Under the pieces are notes generated by a model. It saw nothing but the letters and a program-made list of their open reading frames with translations. It did not search any database and was not told the origin of the DNA. From IMG/VR virus record IMGVR_UViG_3300029448_000204, positions 1 through 32,454 of that record: DNA of 32,454 nucleotides. The stretch is one strand, 5' to 3'. A program made the position numbers and the translations under genes. Numbering within the stretch: the first letter of the stretch is position 1; each line of letters starts with the position of its first letter. Source of the stretch: a virus. Of this stretch, positions 16,349 through 23,086 are shown one piece after another.

Positions 16349-17271
16349 ATTATCCTCTCTTTATGTTGTTGACAAAAATCAGCAACTGAACAGTAGTTGC
16401 CACAACGTGTGTACTCGCCACCACGAAATTCTAATTCTAAATCTGTTTTTTTGACGTAGGCTTTGTCAGTTTCATTGTGCCAATCCATGTATTTAGTAGC
16501 CTCTTCCTCGCTATCTAAAACTCTTAATGCTCTTTTCTGACCTTTTTTCTTTACTGCCCAAGTATCATTCTTTTTCCACATCTCTTCATCAGAACATAGG
16601 GGCAATACACCATCTAAATCATAACCTATTTGAGCCTCTTGATGTAAGGCAATCCTATCGCAGATATATTTTTCTATTACATCATCATCCCATAAAGGTA
16701 TGTCTACAAAAACTATTGGTGCTTGTGGATATTCTGCTTTTCTTTCTGCATCTCTTCTATTCCAATCTCTAAGTATCGCACATATCTTTAAAGATTTAGG
16801 TCTCCATTTTTTGGATAGGTGGCTTTCTTTAAATAGCCAACCATAGCAGTTTAACTGTTTCTCCCATTCCGGTTTACCATAAATGACAGACCAAACAGAT
16901 GTAACTTTGTAATCTACAATTGTAGCAAGACCATCTTTTATTTCTTGTCTGTCTAAAGCACCGGATATAGTCCAACCATTACGATCAGAATATAATCTTT
17001 CTTCATTAATAATTTTTTGTGATGGATGCCCTACTCTTGGATAGGGATTAGAACTTTCTAATACTGAGTGTACAGCAGTACCAAATAATGCCCACACCAT
17101 ATCAACAGCATCAACTTCTATATCTTCATTGAAAACATCTTTCATGATCCTAACTCTAGGACTATCAATCAACGATGTTATTGAAATATCAGCTTTGCCT
17201 TTACTGTATTTGTCGTTTATGGCAAAATCCACAAATGGTTGTGGCATACCAAACTTGTTGGTAATCTTCAT
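16345..17271 (-). CDS. Cas4/RecB-like PD-(D/E)XK exonuclease with Cys cluster
   Basis: 308 residues. Motifs in order: GTAVH (64-68), the conserved His of RecB-family nucleases; GALD with Asp107; IVDYK (118-122), with the catalytic Asp/Lys core; then helix QLNCYGWLF, the usual Q-x-x-x-Y element. The C terminus has three cysteines, 290, 294 and 300 (C-x3-C-x5-C). This is close to the Fe-S cluster motif of Cas4 and AddB, though I cannot name the fourth ligand. Phage Cas4-like proteins act as single-strand exonucleases in recombination, so a partnership with the annealing protein downstream is likely. AGGAG lies 7 nt before the ATG. There are no CRISPR repeats here. Confidence 0.8.
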   Translation of the reverse strand: MKITNKFGMPQPFVDFAINDKYSKGKADISITSLIDSPRVRIMKDVFNEDIEVDAVDMVWALFGTAVHSVLESSNPYPRVGHPSQKIINEERLYSDRNGWTISGALDRQEIKDGLATIVDYKVTSVWSVIYGKPEWEKQLNCYGWLFKESHLSKKWRPKSLKICAILRDWNRRDAERKAEYPQAPIVFVDIPLWDDDVIEKYICDRIALHQEAQIGYDLDGVLPLCSDEEMWKKNDTWAVKKKGQKRALRVLDSEEEATKYMDWHNETDKAYVKKTDLELEFRGGEYTRCGNYCSVADFCQQHKERII

Positions 17272-17318
17272 GTCATTCTCCTATTATGCTATTTTAAAAT
17301 ATATATATAGGTCAAATA
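17272..17318. promoter_or_regulatory. Divergent promoter region between nuclease and RusA genes
   Basis: The 47-bp gap between divergent genes is almost all A/T (ATTTTAAAATATATATATAG) and contains several -10-like hexamers in both directions. It must hold the start signals of the - strand block and possibly of the RusA gene. Individual promoters cannot be resolved by eye. Confidence 0.45.
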
Positions 17319-17711
17319 ATGTCAATAGAAATAAATAAAAGTTTTAACTTTATAGTTTATGGAGAACCGGCATCCAAAGCAAACTCTAGAAAAATAGTCA
17401 ATTTTGGGAAAAGAATGGCTATTATAAAATCTGCAAAAGCTAGGAATTATGAGAAGAATTTTGCACAGCAATGTCCAATTTTAGAAAATCTTATTGAAAA
17501 TGACGTAAAAGTAGAGTTAATTGTATACTATGCATCTAGGAGACCGGACTTAGACGAGAGTGTTATCTTGGATTGTATGCAAGGAAAGATCTATGTTAAC
17601 GACAGACAAGTCAAAGAAAAAATTGTTTATTGGGGTTTGGACAGAGACACACCACGAACTCACATCAGAGTCTCGCCTTTGGAAACACGTGATTTGCCAA
17701 GCGATTTCTGA
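17319..17711 (+). CDS. RusA-like Holliday junction resolvase
   Basis: 130 residues. The N-terminal VYGEPASKANSRKIV matches the RusA opening strand and basic loop. RRPDLDESVILDCMQGKIYVNDRQV carries the acidic residues Asp77, Asp79 and Asp95, in the positions of the RusA catalytic aspartates. RusA homodimers cut four-way junctions, which in phages resolves recombination intermediates before packaging. Length is close to E. coli RusA (120), so the gene looks intact. The last 40 codons overlap the next gene in another frame. An AGGT lies 7-10 bases upstream of the ATG, a weak ribosome binding site. Confidence 0.85.
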   Translation: MSIEINKSFNFIVYGEPASKANSRKIVNFGKRMAIIKSAKARNYEKNFAQQCPILENLIENDVKVELIVYYASRRPDLDESVILDCMQGKIYVNDRQVKEKIVYWGLDRDTPRTHIRVSPLETRDLPSDF

Positions 17712-17919
17712 TGCATATTTAGGTTCTCCAAAAGAAAAATTGGCTGTTGCAGAATGGATAATGTCAGATGATTTTAACAATGTTTGTGATCTAGCTACTC
17801 TTAATTCTGATAGACTATCAAAGATGATTAAAGAGATACTAACTAGTAAATCAGTTGTTGCTAGATATCTTGGAGAAAGATTAAGAAAGGTAATTCAAAA
17901 CAGAGCATTTGTAATGTAA
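17593..17919 (+). CDS. Conserved phage protein of unknown function overlapping RusA
   Basis: 108 residues in the +1 frame relative to the RusA gene. The start at 17593 has AAGGA 7 nt upstream, although this gives a 119-base overlap. The part after the overlap, SRLWKHVICQAISDAYLG to AEWIMSDDFNNVCDLATLN, matches a pattern I recognise in alphaproteobacterial phages (LWxAVIxQAxxDA, then a WxxSDDFxxVCxLAxL helix); no role is known to me. The first 30 residues look less conserved. A GTG at 17688 with GGA upstream is an alternative start. Position before the primase suggests a replication or recombination context. Confidence 0.65.
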   Translation: MLTTDKSKKKLFIGVWTETHHELTSESRLWKHVICQAISDAYLGSPKEKLAVAEWIMSDDFNNVCDLATLNSDRLSKMIKEILTSKSVVARYLGERLRKVIQNRAFVM

Positions 17920-17951
17920 TATATATAAATATATAATATATATAACTTACA

Positions 17952-17979
17952 TATATAAACTTCTATAGAATATTTATAA
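17952..17979. promoter_or_regulatory. 28-nt AT-rich element centred on TTCTATAGAA (copy A)
   Basis: The reverse complement of this segment matches 29335-29362 at 26 of 28 positions. The core TTCTATAGAA (17961-17970) is a perfect palindrome. It lies in the 124-bp AT-rich gap before the primase-helicase gene. A regulator binding site is the simplest reading. Confidence 0.5.
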
Positions 17980-17989
17980 ATATTATTTG

Positions 17990-18018
17990 TTGACGATTTG
18001 TTTTTTTTAAAATATCTA
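17990..18018 (+). promoter_or_regulatory. Candidate sigma-70-type promoter for primase-helicase
   Basis: TTGACG (17990-17995) is separated by 17 bp from TATCTA (18013-18018), and the ribosome binding site of the primase gene follows about 20 bp later. The -35 match is 5 of 6 and the -10 match is 4 of 6. In AT-rich DNA such matches arise by chance, so this is only a candidate. Confidence 0.4.
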
Positions 18019-18043
18019 TTGGTTGTGTAGCTAGGAGATTATT

Positions 18044-19870
18044 ATGGAGATTAAACACTCAATTAGAAGTGTTGCCTTGAAATTAGGAGATGGGCAACAT
18101 AAGGCAATATGCCCATTCTGTTCCCATACAAGAAAAAAGAAAGACCAAAAAACATTGTCGCTAAAAATTAGCAACGATGTCGTTATGTATTATTGTTGGC
18201 ATTGTGGGGAAGATGGTGGTGTTAAATTTAACGATGACAATAAAAGAATGAGGAGACAGCCAATGGAAGAGGATAATGTTGTTAAAATTAGCGAGAGAAT
18301 GACTAGCAATTGGTACGACATTGAAGAGAATAATGGCAGTTTACAATATCTTTTAAGCAGAGGGATATCGAAAGATACAGCAGACAAAGCCGGTGTAAAA
18401 TTTACTAGGCAGTACATAGGTTCAGTTAAAAAAGATATGACATGTTTGGTTTTCCCATATCAAAATCAAAAGGGATTATATCAATTTGCAAAGGTACGAT
18501 CTTTTCCGGATAAAGGTTTCTCAAGTTTTGGTAAGGCATCTAAGTTCTACAACATTGACAACCTTGATAAAGAAGAAGAAATAATTATTTGCGAGGGGGA
18601 AATGGATTGCCTTTCGTTTATGGAGATAGGTTTTAACAACAGCATATCAATTCCTCATGGTGCTGTTATGAAAGTTATTGATGGCAAGATAGATCCAAGA
18701 GAAGACAGTAAATTTAAATTTATTTGGAACTCAAAAGAAAAGCTAGATACGTGTAAAAAAGTAATTATAGCTATGGACAATGATCAAGCCGGTCAAGCTA
18801 TGGAAGAAGAGATTGCTAGAAGAATTGGCAAGGATAAATGTTTTAAAATAGTTTATCCAAAGGATTGTAAAGATGCCAACGAAATACTTATCAAACATGG
18901 CAAAGAAAAATTAAAAGAAATAATAAATAATCCTATCCCTTATCCGGTTTCAGGTCTTTATGATGCTAATCATTTTTATGATCAAGTTGATGAGATTTAT
19001 GAGAATGGTGTAGGTAGTGGGGTAAGCACCGGATACAAAGATGTAGATGAGTTGTACACTATTGTAGAGGGGCAGTTAACAGTAGTGACCGGTCATCCAT
19101 CATCCGGTAAATCAGAGTTTGTTGATCAGATAATGATAAACATTGCAAAAGAAAAGGGATGGAAATTTGGTGTTTGTTCTTTCGAGAATGAGCCAAGAAT
19201 ACACATAGCCAAGTTAATAAGTAAATATATTGGCAAACCCTTTTTTAGTGGTATGACACCAAGAATTTCTACACACGATCTAGAAATAGGAAAAAAGTTT
19301 GTTTCTAACAATTTTTGTTTCTTGTATCAAGCAGACGGATCTCTATCCACGTTGGACAGCATTTTAGAAAGATTAAAAACTGCTGTGCTTAGATTTGGAA
19401 TAAGAGGCTGTGTAATAGATCCTTACAACTATATAGCAAAAGACCTAACGACATCAGAGACAGATTGGATTTCTGATATGCTCACTAAGTTAAGAGTTTT
19501 TGCACAAGCACATGGGATACATATTTGGTTTGTTGCCCATCCTACTAAAATGATGAGAAGAGATGACGGCACAGTACCACCACCAAAAGGATATGACATA
19601 GCCGGATCTGCAAGTTTCTTTAGTAAATCAGATGTTGGATTAACTGTTCATAGACCAAAACCATCAGAAAGTAATGTTAGCCAAATACTAATTTGGAAAT
19701 GTAGGTTTTCTTGGGTTGGTGCTATTGGGGATTGTGAAATAGAATACGATAAGATAACATCTAGATACGTTGCTGTGTCAGAGGCATCAAGTATGTTAAA
19801 ACCTAAACCAAAGCAAAAAACATTTAAAAGTTATTATGAACCACAAGAATACAAAGACATCGATTTCTAA
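18044..19870 (+). CDS. Primase-helicase, T7 gp4 type
   Basis: 608 residues with the full primase-helicase layout. The zinc-binding domain has Cys23, Cys26, Cys51 and Cys54 (ICPFCSH and YYCWHCGEDG). The TOPRIM core has EGEMD (184-188) and DNDQAG (245-250). The RecA-like hexameric helicase has Walker A GHPSSGKS (350-357) and a downstream IWFVAHPTKM strand with the sensor-type His. This bifunctional enzyme unwinds the fork and lays RNA primers for the phage polymerase, which is not in the window. GGAG lies 8-9 nt before the ATG. Length is close to T7 gp4 (566), with a short basic tail (KPKPKQKTFKSYYEP). The gene overlaps the next gene by 35 bases. Confidence 0.93.
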   Translation: MEIKHSIRSVALKLGDGQHKAICPFCSHTRKKKDQKTLSLKISNDVVMYYCWHCGEDGGVKFNDDNKRMRRQPMEEDNVVKISERMTSNWYDIEENNGSLQYLLSRGISKDTADKAGVKFTRQYIGSVKKDMTCLVFPYQNQKGLYQFAKVRSFPDKGFSSFGKASKFYNIDNLDKEEEIIICEGEMDCLSFMEIGFNNSISIPHGAVMKVIDGKIDPREDSKFKFIWNSKEKLDTCKKVIIAMDNDQAGQAMEEEIARRIGKDKCFKIVYPKDCKDANEILIKHGKEKLKEIINNPIPYPVSGLYDANHFYDQVDEIYENGVGSGVSTGYKDVDELYTIVEGQLTVVTGHPSSGKSEFVDQIMINIAKEKGWKFGVCSFENEPRIHIAKLISKYIGKPFFSGMTPRISTHDLEIGKKFVSNNFCFLYQADGSLSTLDSILERLKTAVLRFGIRGCVIDPYNYIAKDLTTSETDWISDMLTKLRVFAQAHGIHIWFVAHPTKMMRRDDGTVPPPKGYDIAGSASFFSKSDVGLTVHRPKPSESNVSQILIWKCRFSWVGAIGDCEIEYDKITSRYVAVSEASSMLKPKPKQKTFKSYYEPQEYKDIDF

Positions 19871-20345
19871 AAAAAGTGAAAAAAAAGAGAATGAGATAGG
19901 GGTATACTGTGGACACCATACTGCTAAAGCAGAGTTTATAGGCAATACCAACAAGGCAAGAATTAAGATATTGGATCAAACTTGCCTAGATAGGTTATTG
20001 ATGCATGATAGTATATCATTAGATAATTATAAAATATTGGATAGATTTTACTCTGACTTTTGCAAGGCTGGTTTCGTAGGGATTAAAGCATCTAATTATA
20101 ATCCTAGAATTACGGCTACACACGATGGCTCTAGCGACAGCAGTATGATTTTAAGAAGAAAAGTTTTGGATTGTTTCTCATACGTAAAAGATACTGGTAA
20201 CAAAACGGCAGACATAATTCTGAAAAAAATTATCAACGATAAAGAAATCACGAAATGGGAAAGTAGTTGGATTGAGATTGAGGACAATTTTGATTTTATA
20301 TGCCGTCACGTAGAAAAGTTTTATAAATTTTGGGGAAATAGTTGA
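19836..20345 (+). CDS. Phage protein of unknown function after primase
   Basis: 169 residues, overlapping the primase gene in another frame. The first 20 residues are Lys/Ser-rich and probably disordered. The rest is mostly helical, with AEFIGNTNKARIKILDQTCLDRLLMHDSI, then FCKAGFVGIKASNYNPRI and a Leu/Ile-rich C terminus. The A-G-x-x-G-x-x-A-x-x-Y-x-P-R part recalls a protein type seen beside replication genes in alphaproteobacterial phages, possibly DUF6456-like, but I am not sure. ATG 19836 is the only plausible start and no good ribosome binding site is seen, so coupling to the primase is likely. It is the last gene before a strong terminator. Confidence 0.6.
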   Translation: MNHKNTKTSISKKSEKKENEIGVYCGHHTAKAEFIGNTNKARIKILDQTCLDRLLMHDSISLDNYKILDRFYSDFCKAGFVGIKASNYNPRITATHDGSSDSSMILRRKVLDCFSYVKDTGNKTADIILKKIINDKEITKWESSWIEIEDNFDFICRHVEKFYKFWGNS

Positions 20346-20414
20346 CTATTAGTTAAGGTGGGATTAGTAATTGATTAAGAGTTATTCATAATTTCTCTTG
20401 TTATGCTACACATT

Positions 20415-20450
20415 AAGAGCCGGTTGTCTCCTCATCCGGCTCTTTTCTTT
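20415..20450 (+). terminator. Rho-independent terminator of the primase block
   Basis: Perfect 9-bp stem AAGAGCCGG / CCGGCTCTT with a 12-nt loop, followed by TTTTCTTT. It lies 70 bp after the last + strand gene of the block. The other strand has no T run after the stem, so it acts on + transcripts. Confidence 0.9.
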
Positions 20451-20451
20451 T

Positions 20452-20471
20452 AAAAGTTTACGTAAAGTTTT
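20452..20471 (+). promoter_or_regulatory. Recurrent 20-nt near-palindrome after the terminator
   Basis: Exact AAAAGTTTACGTAAAGTTTT directly after the T run of the terminator, between the end of the + strand block and the convergent - strand gene at 20597. No gene start lies nearby on the + strand. Confidence 0.5.
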
Positions 20472-20560
20472 ACTCTGTGGTTTGTTTCGGATTAAAATAA
20501 CTATTTAAATCCGTTTTTATTTTACCATCTATTTATTGAGAAAAGTTTTACTCTATGGTT
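20464..20560. repeat. Two 19-nt direct repeats, AAAGTTTTACTCTRTGGTT
   Basis: Copies at 20464-20482 and 20542-20560 differ at one base (CTGTGG versus CTATGG) and lie 78 bp apart. The first copy extends out of the 20-nt near-palindrome. The intervening DNA is AT-rich with no ORF. They may be duplicated regulatory sites. Confidence 0.5.
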
Positions 20561-20596
20561 CTATGACGGCTGTGGATAACTTTAACAATATTTAAT

Positions 20597-20836
20597 TTAT
20601 TCGCCATTATTTGTATTGTATATAGAATTTACAGATCCTTTAAGTATCTCAGTAGGTTTTTTAAATACTCTACCATAATCTTTATCTCTTTCTGAAAGTT
20701 CAGTTGAAACATCTTCAAATCTCTCATCCATACCAAGTTCTTTTGGTGTTTTAAGTTTGTTTTGCTTTTGTATTTCTAGATGCAAATCCTTGAGGCTGTC
20801 TCGAATTCTTAGTTGATCGTGCTTTTTCTTCTGCAT
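20597..20836 (-). CDS. Hypothetical protein (79 residues), coiled-coil-like
   Basis: Not recognised. Residues 1-35 are charged and helical (QLRIRDSLKDLHLEIQKQNKLK), followed by ERFEDVSTELSERDKDYGRVF and a Ser/Asn-rich tail. The composition is that of a real phage protein. The ribosome binding site is poor (AGGA about 12 nt from the ATG). It is separated from the rest of the - strand block by 288 bp of structured non-coding sequence and is the last gene of that block. Confidence 0.5.
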   Translation of the reverse strand: MQKKKHDQLRIRDSLKDLHLEIQKQNKLKTPKELGMDERFEDVSTELSERDKDYGRVFKKPTEILKGSVNSIYNTNNGE

Positions 20837-20904
20837 AATGTTACTTGTCCTTTAATCAGCGAATACCCTTGATACAGAGCATCTAGGTTAATTTGTTAGT
20901 ATTC

Positions 20905-20954
20905 GTACAGAGAGGTCTGCCAACCCCTCTGTACAAGGCTTATACAGCCTTTTT
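20905..20954 (+). terminator. Two consecutive stem-loops with a T run on the + strand
   Basis: GTACAGAG / CTCTGTAC (20905-20912 with 20927-20934) is followed at once by AAGGCT / AGCCTT (20935-20940 with 20946-20951) and TTT. The second looks like a weak intrinsic terminator on the + strand. All nearby genes are on the - strand, so this may end transcription entering from the left, or end a short RNA antisense to the 20597-20836 gene. Confidence 0.4.
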
Positions 20955-21040
20955 GTGTGGCTTTCCGTACATTAACTTACCATAATTTAAAAGAGACTTT
21001 AGTTTTGCCCATGATAACTGTTTAAACAAAAAGAGTTTTT

Positions 21041-21125
21041 GGGGGAACAGCTATTTAGGGATGTACAGCATTTCGGACTAAGAGGCATCCACTTTTGCCC
21101 ACCGGAAAGGAGTATCTCTTCCCCC
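21041..21125. ncRNA. Candidate structured RNA closed by GGGGGAA / TTCCCCC
   Basis: A 7-bp GC-rich pairing joins 21041-21047 to 21119-21125 in an otherwise AT-rich genome. Inside are GGATG / CATCC (21059-21063 with 21086-21090) and TTTCGG with CCGGAAA (21071-21076 with 21102-21108), which would cross and suggest a pseudoknot. The element ends at the stop codon of the 21125 gene. It lacks a T-arm motif, so it is not a tRNA. Strand and class are unknown. Confidence 0.35.
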
Positions 21126-21322
21126 TATTCTTTTTTATTAAAAATCATTTTCGTAACTCCAATTAAGATCATAGTTAATCCTAAAGATCCTATTACTAGA
21201 GTAAAGAAAATTCTCTCCACAGTTTGCATGTAATATCCATTAGGATCTGCCAATGTAACAATAGCCATCATTATTACACACATACCTAAAGTAAATAATA
21301 AAAAGGCATCTATTCTATCCAT
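21125..21322 (-). CDS. Small two-TM membrane protein (65 residues)
   Basis: Starts MDRIDAFLLFTLGMCVIMMAIVTL, giving one hydrophobic helix (about 6-26). A polar turn (DPNGYYMQTVER) leads to a second helix (about 38-59), and the tail is basic. It is probably an inner-membrane protein with both ends on one side. The start at 21322 is chosen because GAGGAG lies 7 nt upstream; in-frame ATGs at 21337 and 21328 lie in or before that site. It overlaps the upstream gene by 8 bases. The function is unknown; it does not lie in the lysis cassette. Confidence 0.65.
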   Translation of the reverse strand: MDRIDAFLLFTLGMCVIMMAIVTLADPNGYYMQTVERIFFTLVIGSLGLTMILIGVTKMIFNKKE

Positions 21323-21500
21323 CTTCATGCTCCTCATTATAAAATATTACAACACACTTGATCCTATCACTATTTGGATGATCGCCATTTCTCTTGGACA
21401 TTATTTTTTCTACCAAAGGTTTATCTGCAAATGCCCAATTAGTGTGACCAACAATTGCATTACAGCAATCATCAATATCGTCAGTAAAATCTCTACTCAT
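21315..21500 (-). CDS. Hypothetical protein (61 residues)
   Basis: Not recognised. Begins MSRDFTDDIDDCCNAIVGHTNWAF, then has a Lys/Arg-rich centre and a strand-like IKCVVIFYNEE end. The start at 21500 has GGGAG 8 nt upstream; an ATG two codons earlier is too close to it. It overlaps the upstream gene by 8 bases and the downstream gene by 8 bases, so it is translated in a tight chain. Confidence 0.55.
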   Translation of the reverse strand: MSRDFTDDIDDCCNAIVGHTNWAFADKPLVEKIMSKRNGDHPNSDRIKCVVIFYNEEHEDG

Positions 21501-21693
21501 AATCATTCTCCCATTTTTTTATTTGAGTAATTAAGGATCTAGCACATTCGTATCTGCCATCAAGAATACCTAGTTCTCTGCTATCAACATCAGCATCTTG
21601 ATCATTGGTATGCACATCAGATATTTCTTCTTTGAGCCACTTTTTAATTTTATTGACTAATTGATTAGCCATATCATCCGGATTACCTCTCAT
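21493..21693 (-). CDS. Hypothetical protein (66 residues)
   Basis: Not recognised. A helical N-terminal part (MANQLVNKIKKWLKEEI) is followed by an acidic loop rich in Asp and then a helix, LDGRYECARSLITQIKKWEND. The start at 21693 is favoured by GGGAG 7 nt upstream; the ATG at 21711 lies before that site. It overlaps both neighbours by about ten bases. No functional motif is seen. Confidence 0.55.
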   Translation of the reverse strand: MRGNPDDMANQLVNKIKKWLKEEISDVHTNDQDADVDSRELGILDGRYECARSLITQIKKWENDYE

Positions 21694-21910
21694 TAAATTT
21701 CTCCCTTTCATTTAGTTCTTGGAATATTTTAAAAAATATTAAGTAATTAAGTTCAGAAATGTTAGGTGCATTTCTATTTATAAATGCACCTACCTCATCC
21801 AATTGATGAAATAATATTTCGTCAGTTTGCTCTTGAGGTGTAACTCCATATTTTTCTTCATAAGCATCTAGACCAAACATTTTTTCAATATTAAAATTTT
21901 TATTAAGCAT
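21683..21910 (-). CDS. Hypothetical protein (75 residues)
   Basis: Not recognised. Acidic and mostly helical, with EKMFGLDAYEEKYGVTPQEQTDEILFHQLDEVGAFINR and a C-terminal LNYLIFFKIFQELNERE helix. The start at 21910 has GGGAG 7 nt upstream and lies one base after the upstream stop codon. A frame opening at 21928 lies before the ribosome binding site and is rejected. It belongs to the - strand chain below the 332-residue gene. Confidence 0.55.
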   Translation of the reverse strand: MLNKNFNIEKMFGLDAYEEKYGVTPQEQTDEILFHQLDEVGAFINRNAPNISELNYLIFFKIFQELNEREKFNER

Positions 21911-21911
21911 A

Positions 21912-22910
21912 TTAAACTCCCATTGCATCTAGTAAGGTTTTCTGAACTCTACCATTCATGACATTCTCTGCTCTTCTAAAATTAGAGGATGCACAGTTGA
22001 TAGTCTCAGCCGGTGTGTACTTTATGTTATTCTGAACCTTTGCTTTTTCTTCAGCATTATGACCTCTGTATGGGATGTTTCCTCCCCAATCATCGTGGGC
22101 AGTAACAATGGACAAAGGCTTACTTTCATAAACTAGGTAATAAAGATCCTTTTCCAAATCTATGATACCATCATGACAAGTAACTAAATCAATAGTATAG
22201 GCAACCAAACCATTAGCTGTGATCCTATCTGCAACTTGCAGAGGCTTGGCACTAACAACAAAAGCTGTCTTACTTTTGTAAACAGTAGTAGCTAAACCTT
22301 TCATAAATACATTTTTAAACCACGATGGGGAAATGGATAATTCATTATGACATTCGTAATAATTCCAATTGCCCCCTCTTCCTTGAGGTGCTTGTTGTAT
22401 GGATGTTTCAGATCTTAAAGCATCAGAACTAATTTTTATGTTAGTCCTTTGCTGTTTGTCATCCCACCATTTTCTAGCAAACAATTCTGTCAGAGTGCTG
22501 TATTTAGAATTAACAGTTTGACCATTAAAAAATCCATGATCATAAACACGTTCTTTACGAAATACTTTTTTGCCATCTTCCCTATTGCTGTAAATAGCAC
22601 TTTTGTATTTACGTTCTTTTCTAAAATCTTTAACAGCTTGATGACAATTAATAATGCTGTCTAATCCATGATTAACGTAATGCTTTTTATGATTTACAAT
22701 CATAGTAATCTGATCAGCATCCTTTTGACTAAGATCTTTTGGTTTAAAAGACCGGTAGTTATAGCTGTCAAGAATACTAGCTTTTTGTTTTACGTTAAAT
22801 CCAAAAGATTTATATCCCTCGTTTAAAAAGTTTAAATAACTTTCTAATATTTTCTGATCCTTAACATCTTGGCTTTTAGGATCGTATTTTTTACCTAATG
22901 TATATATCAT
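21912..22910 (-). CDS. Protein of unknown function (332 residues)
   Basis: Not recognised. Mixed alpha/beta and rather basic, with long charged helices at the N terminus (DQKILESYLNFLNEGYKSFGF). Two His-rich spots occur near the middle (VNHKKHYVNHGL and YDHGFFNGQT). From about residue 200 there is a beta-rich region with TAFVVSAKPLQVADRITANGLVAYTIDLVTCHDG and SIVTAHDDWGGNIPYRGH. The start at 22910 has GGAG 6 nt upstream. The preceding micro-gene's stop overlaps it. Adjacency to the VWA/MoxR genes suggests it could be a substrate or partner of that pair; this is inference. Confidence 0.65.
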   Translation of the reverse strand: MIYTLGKKYDPKSQDVKDQKILESYLNFLNEGYKSFGFNVKQKASILDSYNYRSFKPKDLSQKDADQITMIVNHKKHYVNHGLDSIINCHQAVKDFRKERKYKSAIYSNREDGKKVFRKERVYDHGFFNGQTVNSKYSTLTELFARKWWDDKQQRTNIKISSDALRSETSIQQAPQGRGGNWNYYECHNELSISPSWFKNVFMKGLATTVYKSKTAFVVSAKPLQVADRITANGLVAYTIDLVTCHDGIIDLEKDLYYLVYESKPLSIVTAHDDWGGNIPYRGHNAEEKAKVQNNIKYTPAETINCASSNFRRAENVMNGRVQKTLLDAMGV

Positions 22911-23086
22911 ATGTAACTCCATAAATGATGATAGTAGTTAGCTGATTTCATGCTTTCGCAATCATCAGTAGGAATACACATTCCTATATCAGCAATGTCG
23001 AAATCACTAGGTACAATCACACATGGGCATGTCGTTTCGCCTCTGTGTGACCATCCTAGAGCCTCGTATTTATCCAAAAGTAGCAC
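22907..23086 (-). CDS. Micro-gene, 59 residues, GTG start, chained between two genes
   Basis: GTG starts on the last base of the VWA gene's stop codon (TAGTG) and the TGA stop overlaps the next gene's ATG (ATGA), so the frame fills the gap exactly. The product, beginning LLLDKYEALGWSHRG, has TTCPCVIVPSDFDIADIGMCIPTDDC with five cysteines overall in a compact region, and ends HHLWSYI. That could be a small metal-binding or disulfide-rich fold, but I do not recognise it. Translation would rely on coupling, as there is no clear ribosome binding site. Perfect stop-start junctions on both sides are the main support. Confidence 0.55.
   Translation of the reverse strand: MLLLDKYEALGWSHRGETTCPCVIVPSDFDIADIGMCIPTDDCESMKSANYYHHLWSYI

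Noticed and set aside
16345-17271. CRISPR-associated locus, because of the Cas4-like nuclease
   Set aside because: No repeat-spacer array and no other Cas genes; phage Cas4-like nucleases commonly serve in recombination.
21041-21125. tRNA gene, because of the 7-bp terminal pairing and 85-nt length
   Set aside because: Neither strand has a T-arm with TTC-type loop before the 3' acceptor strand, and there is no normal D-arm or anticodon arm.
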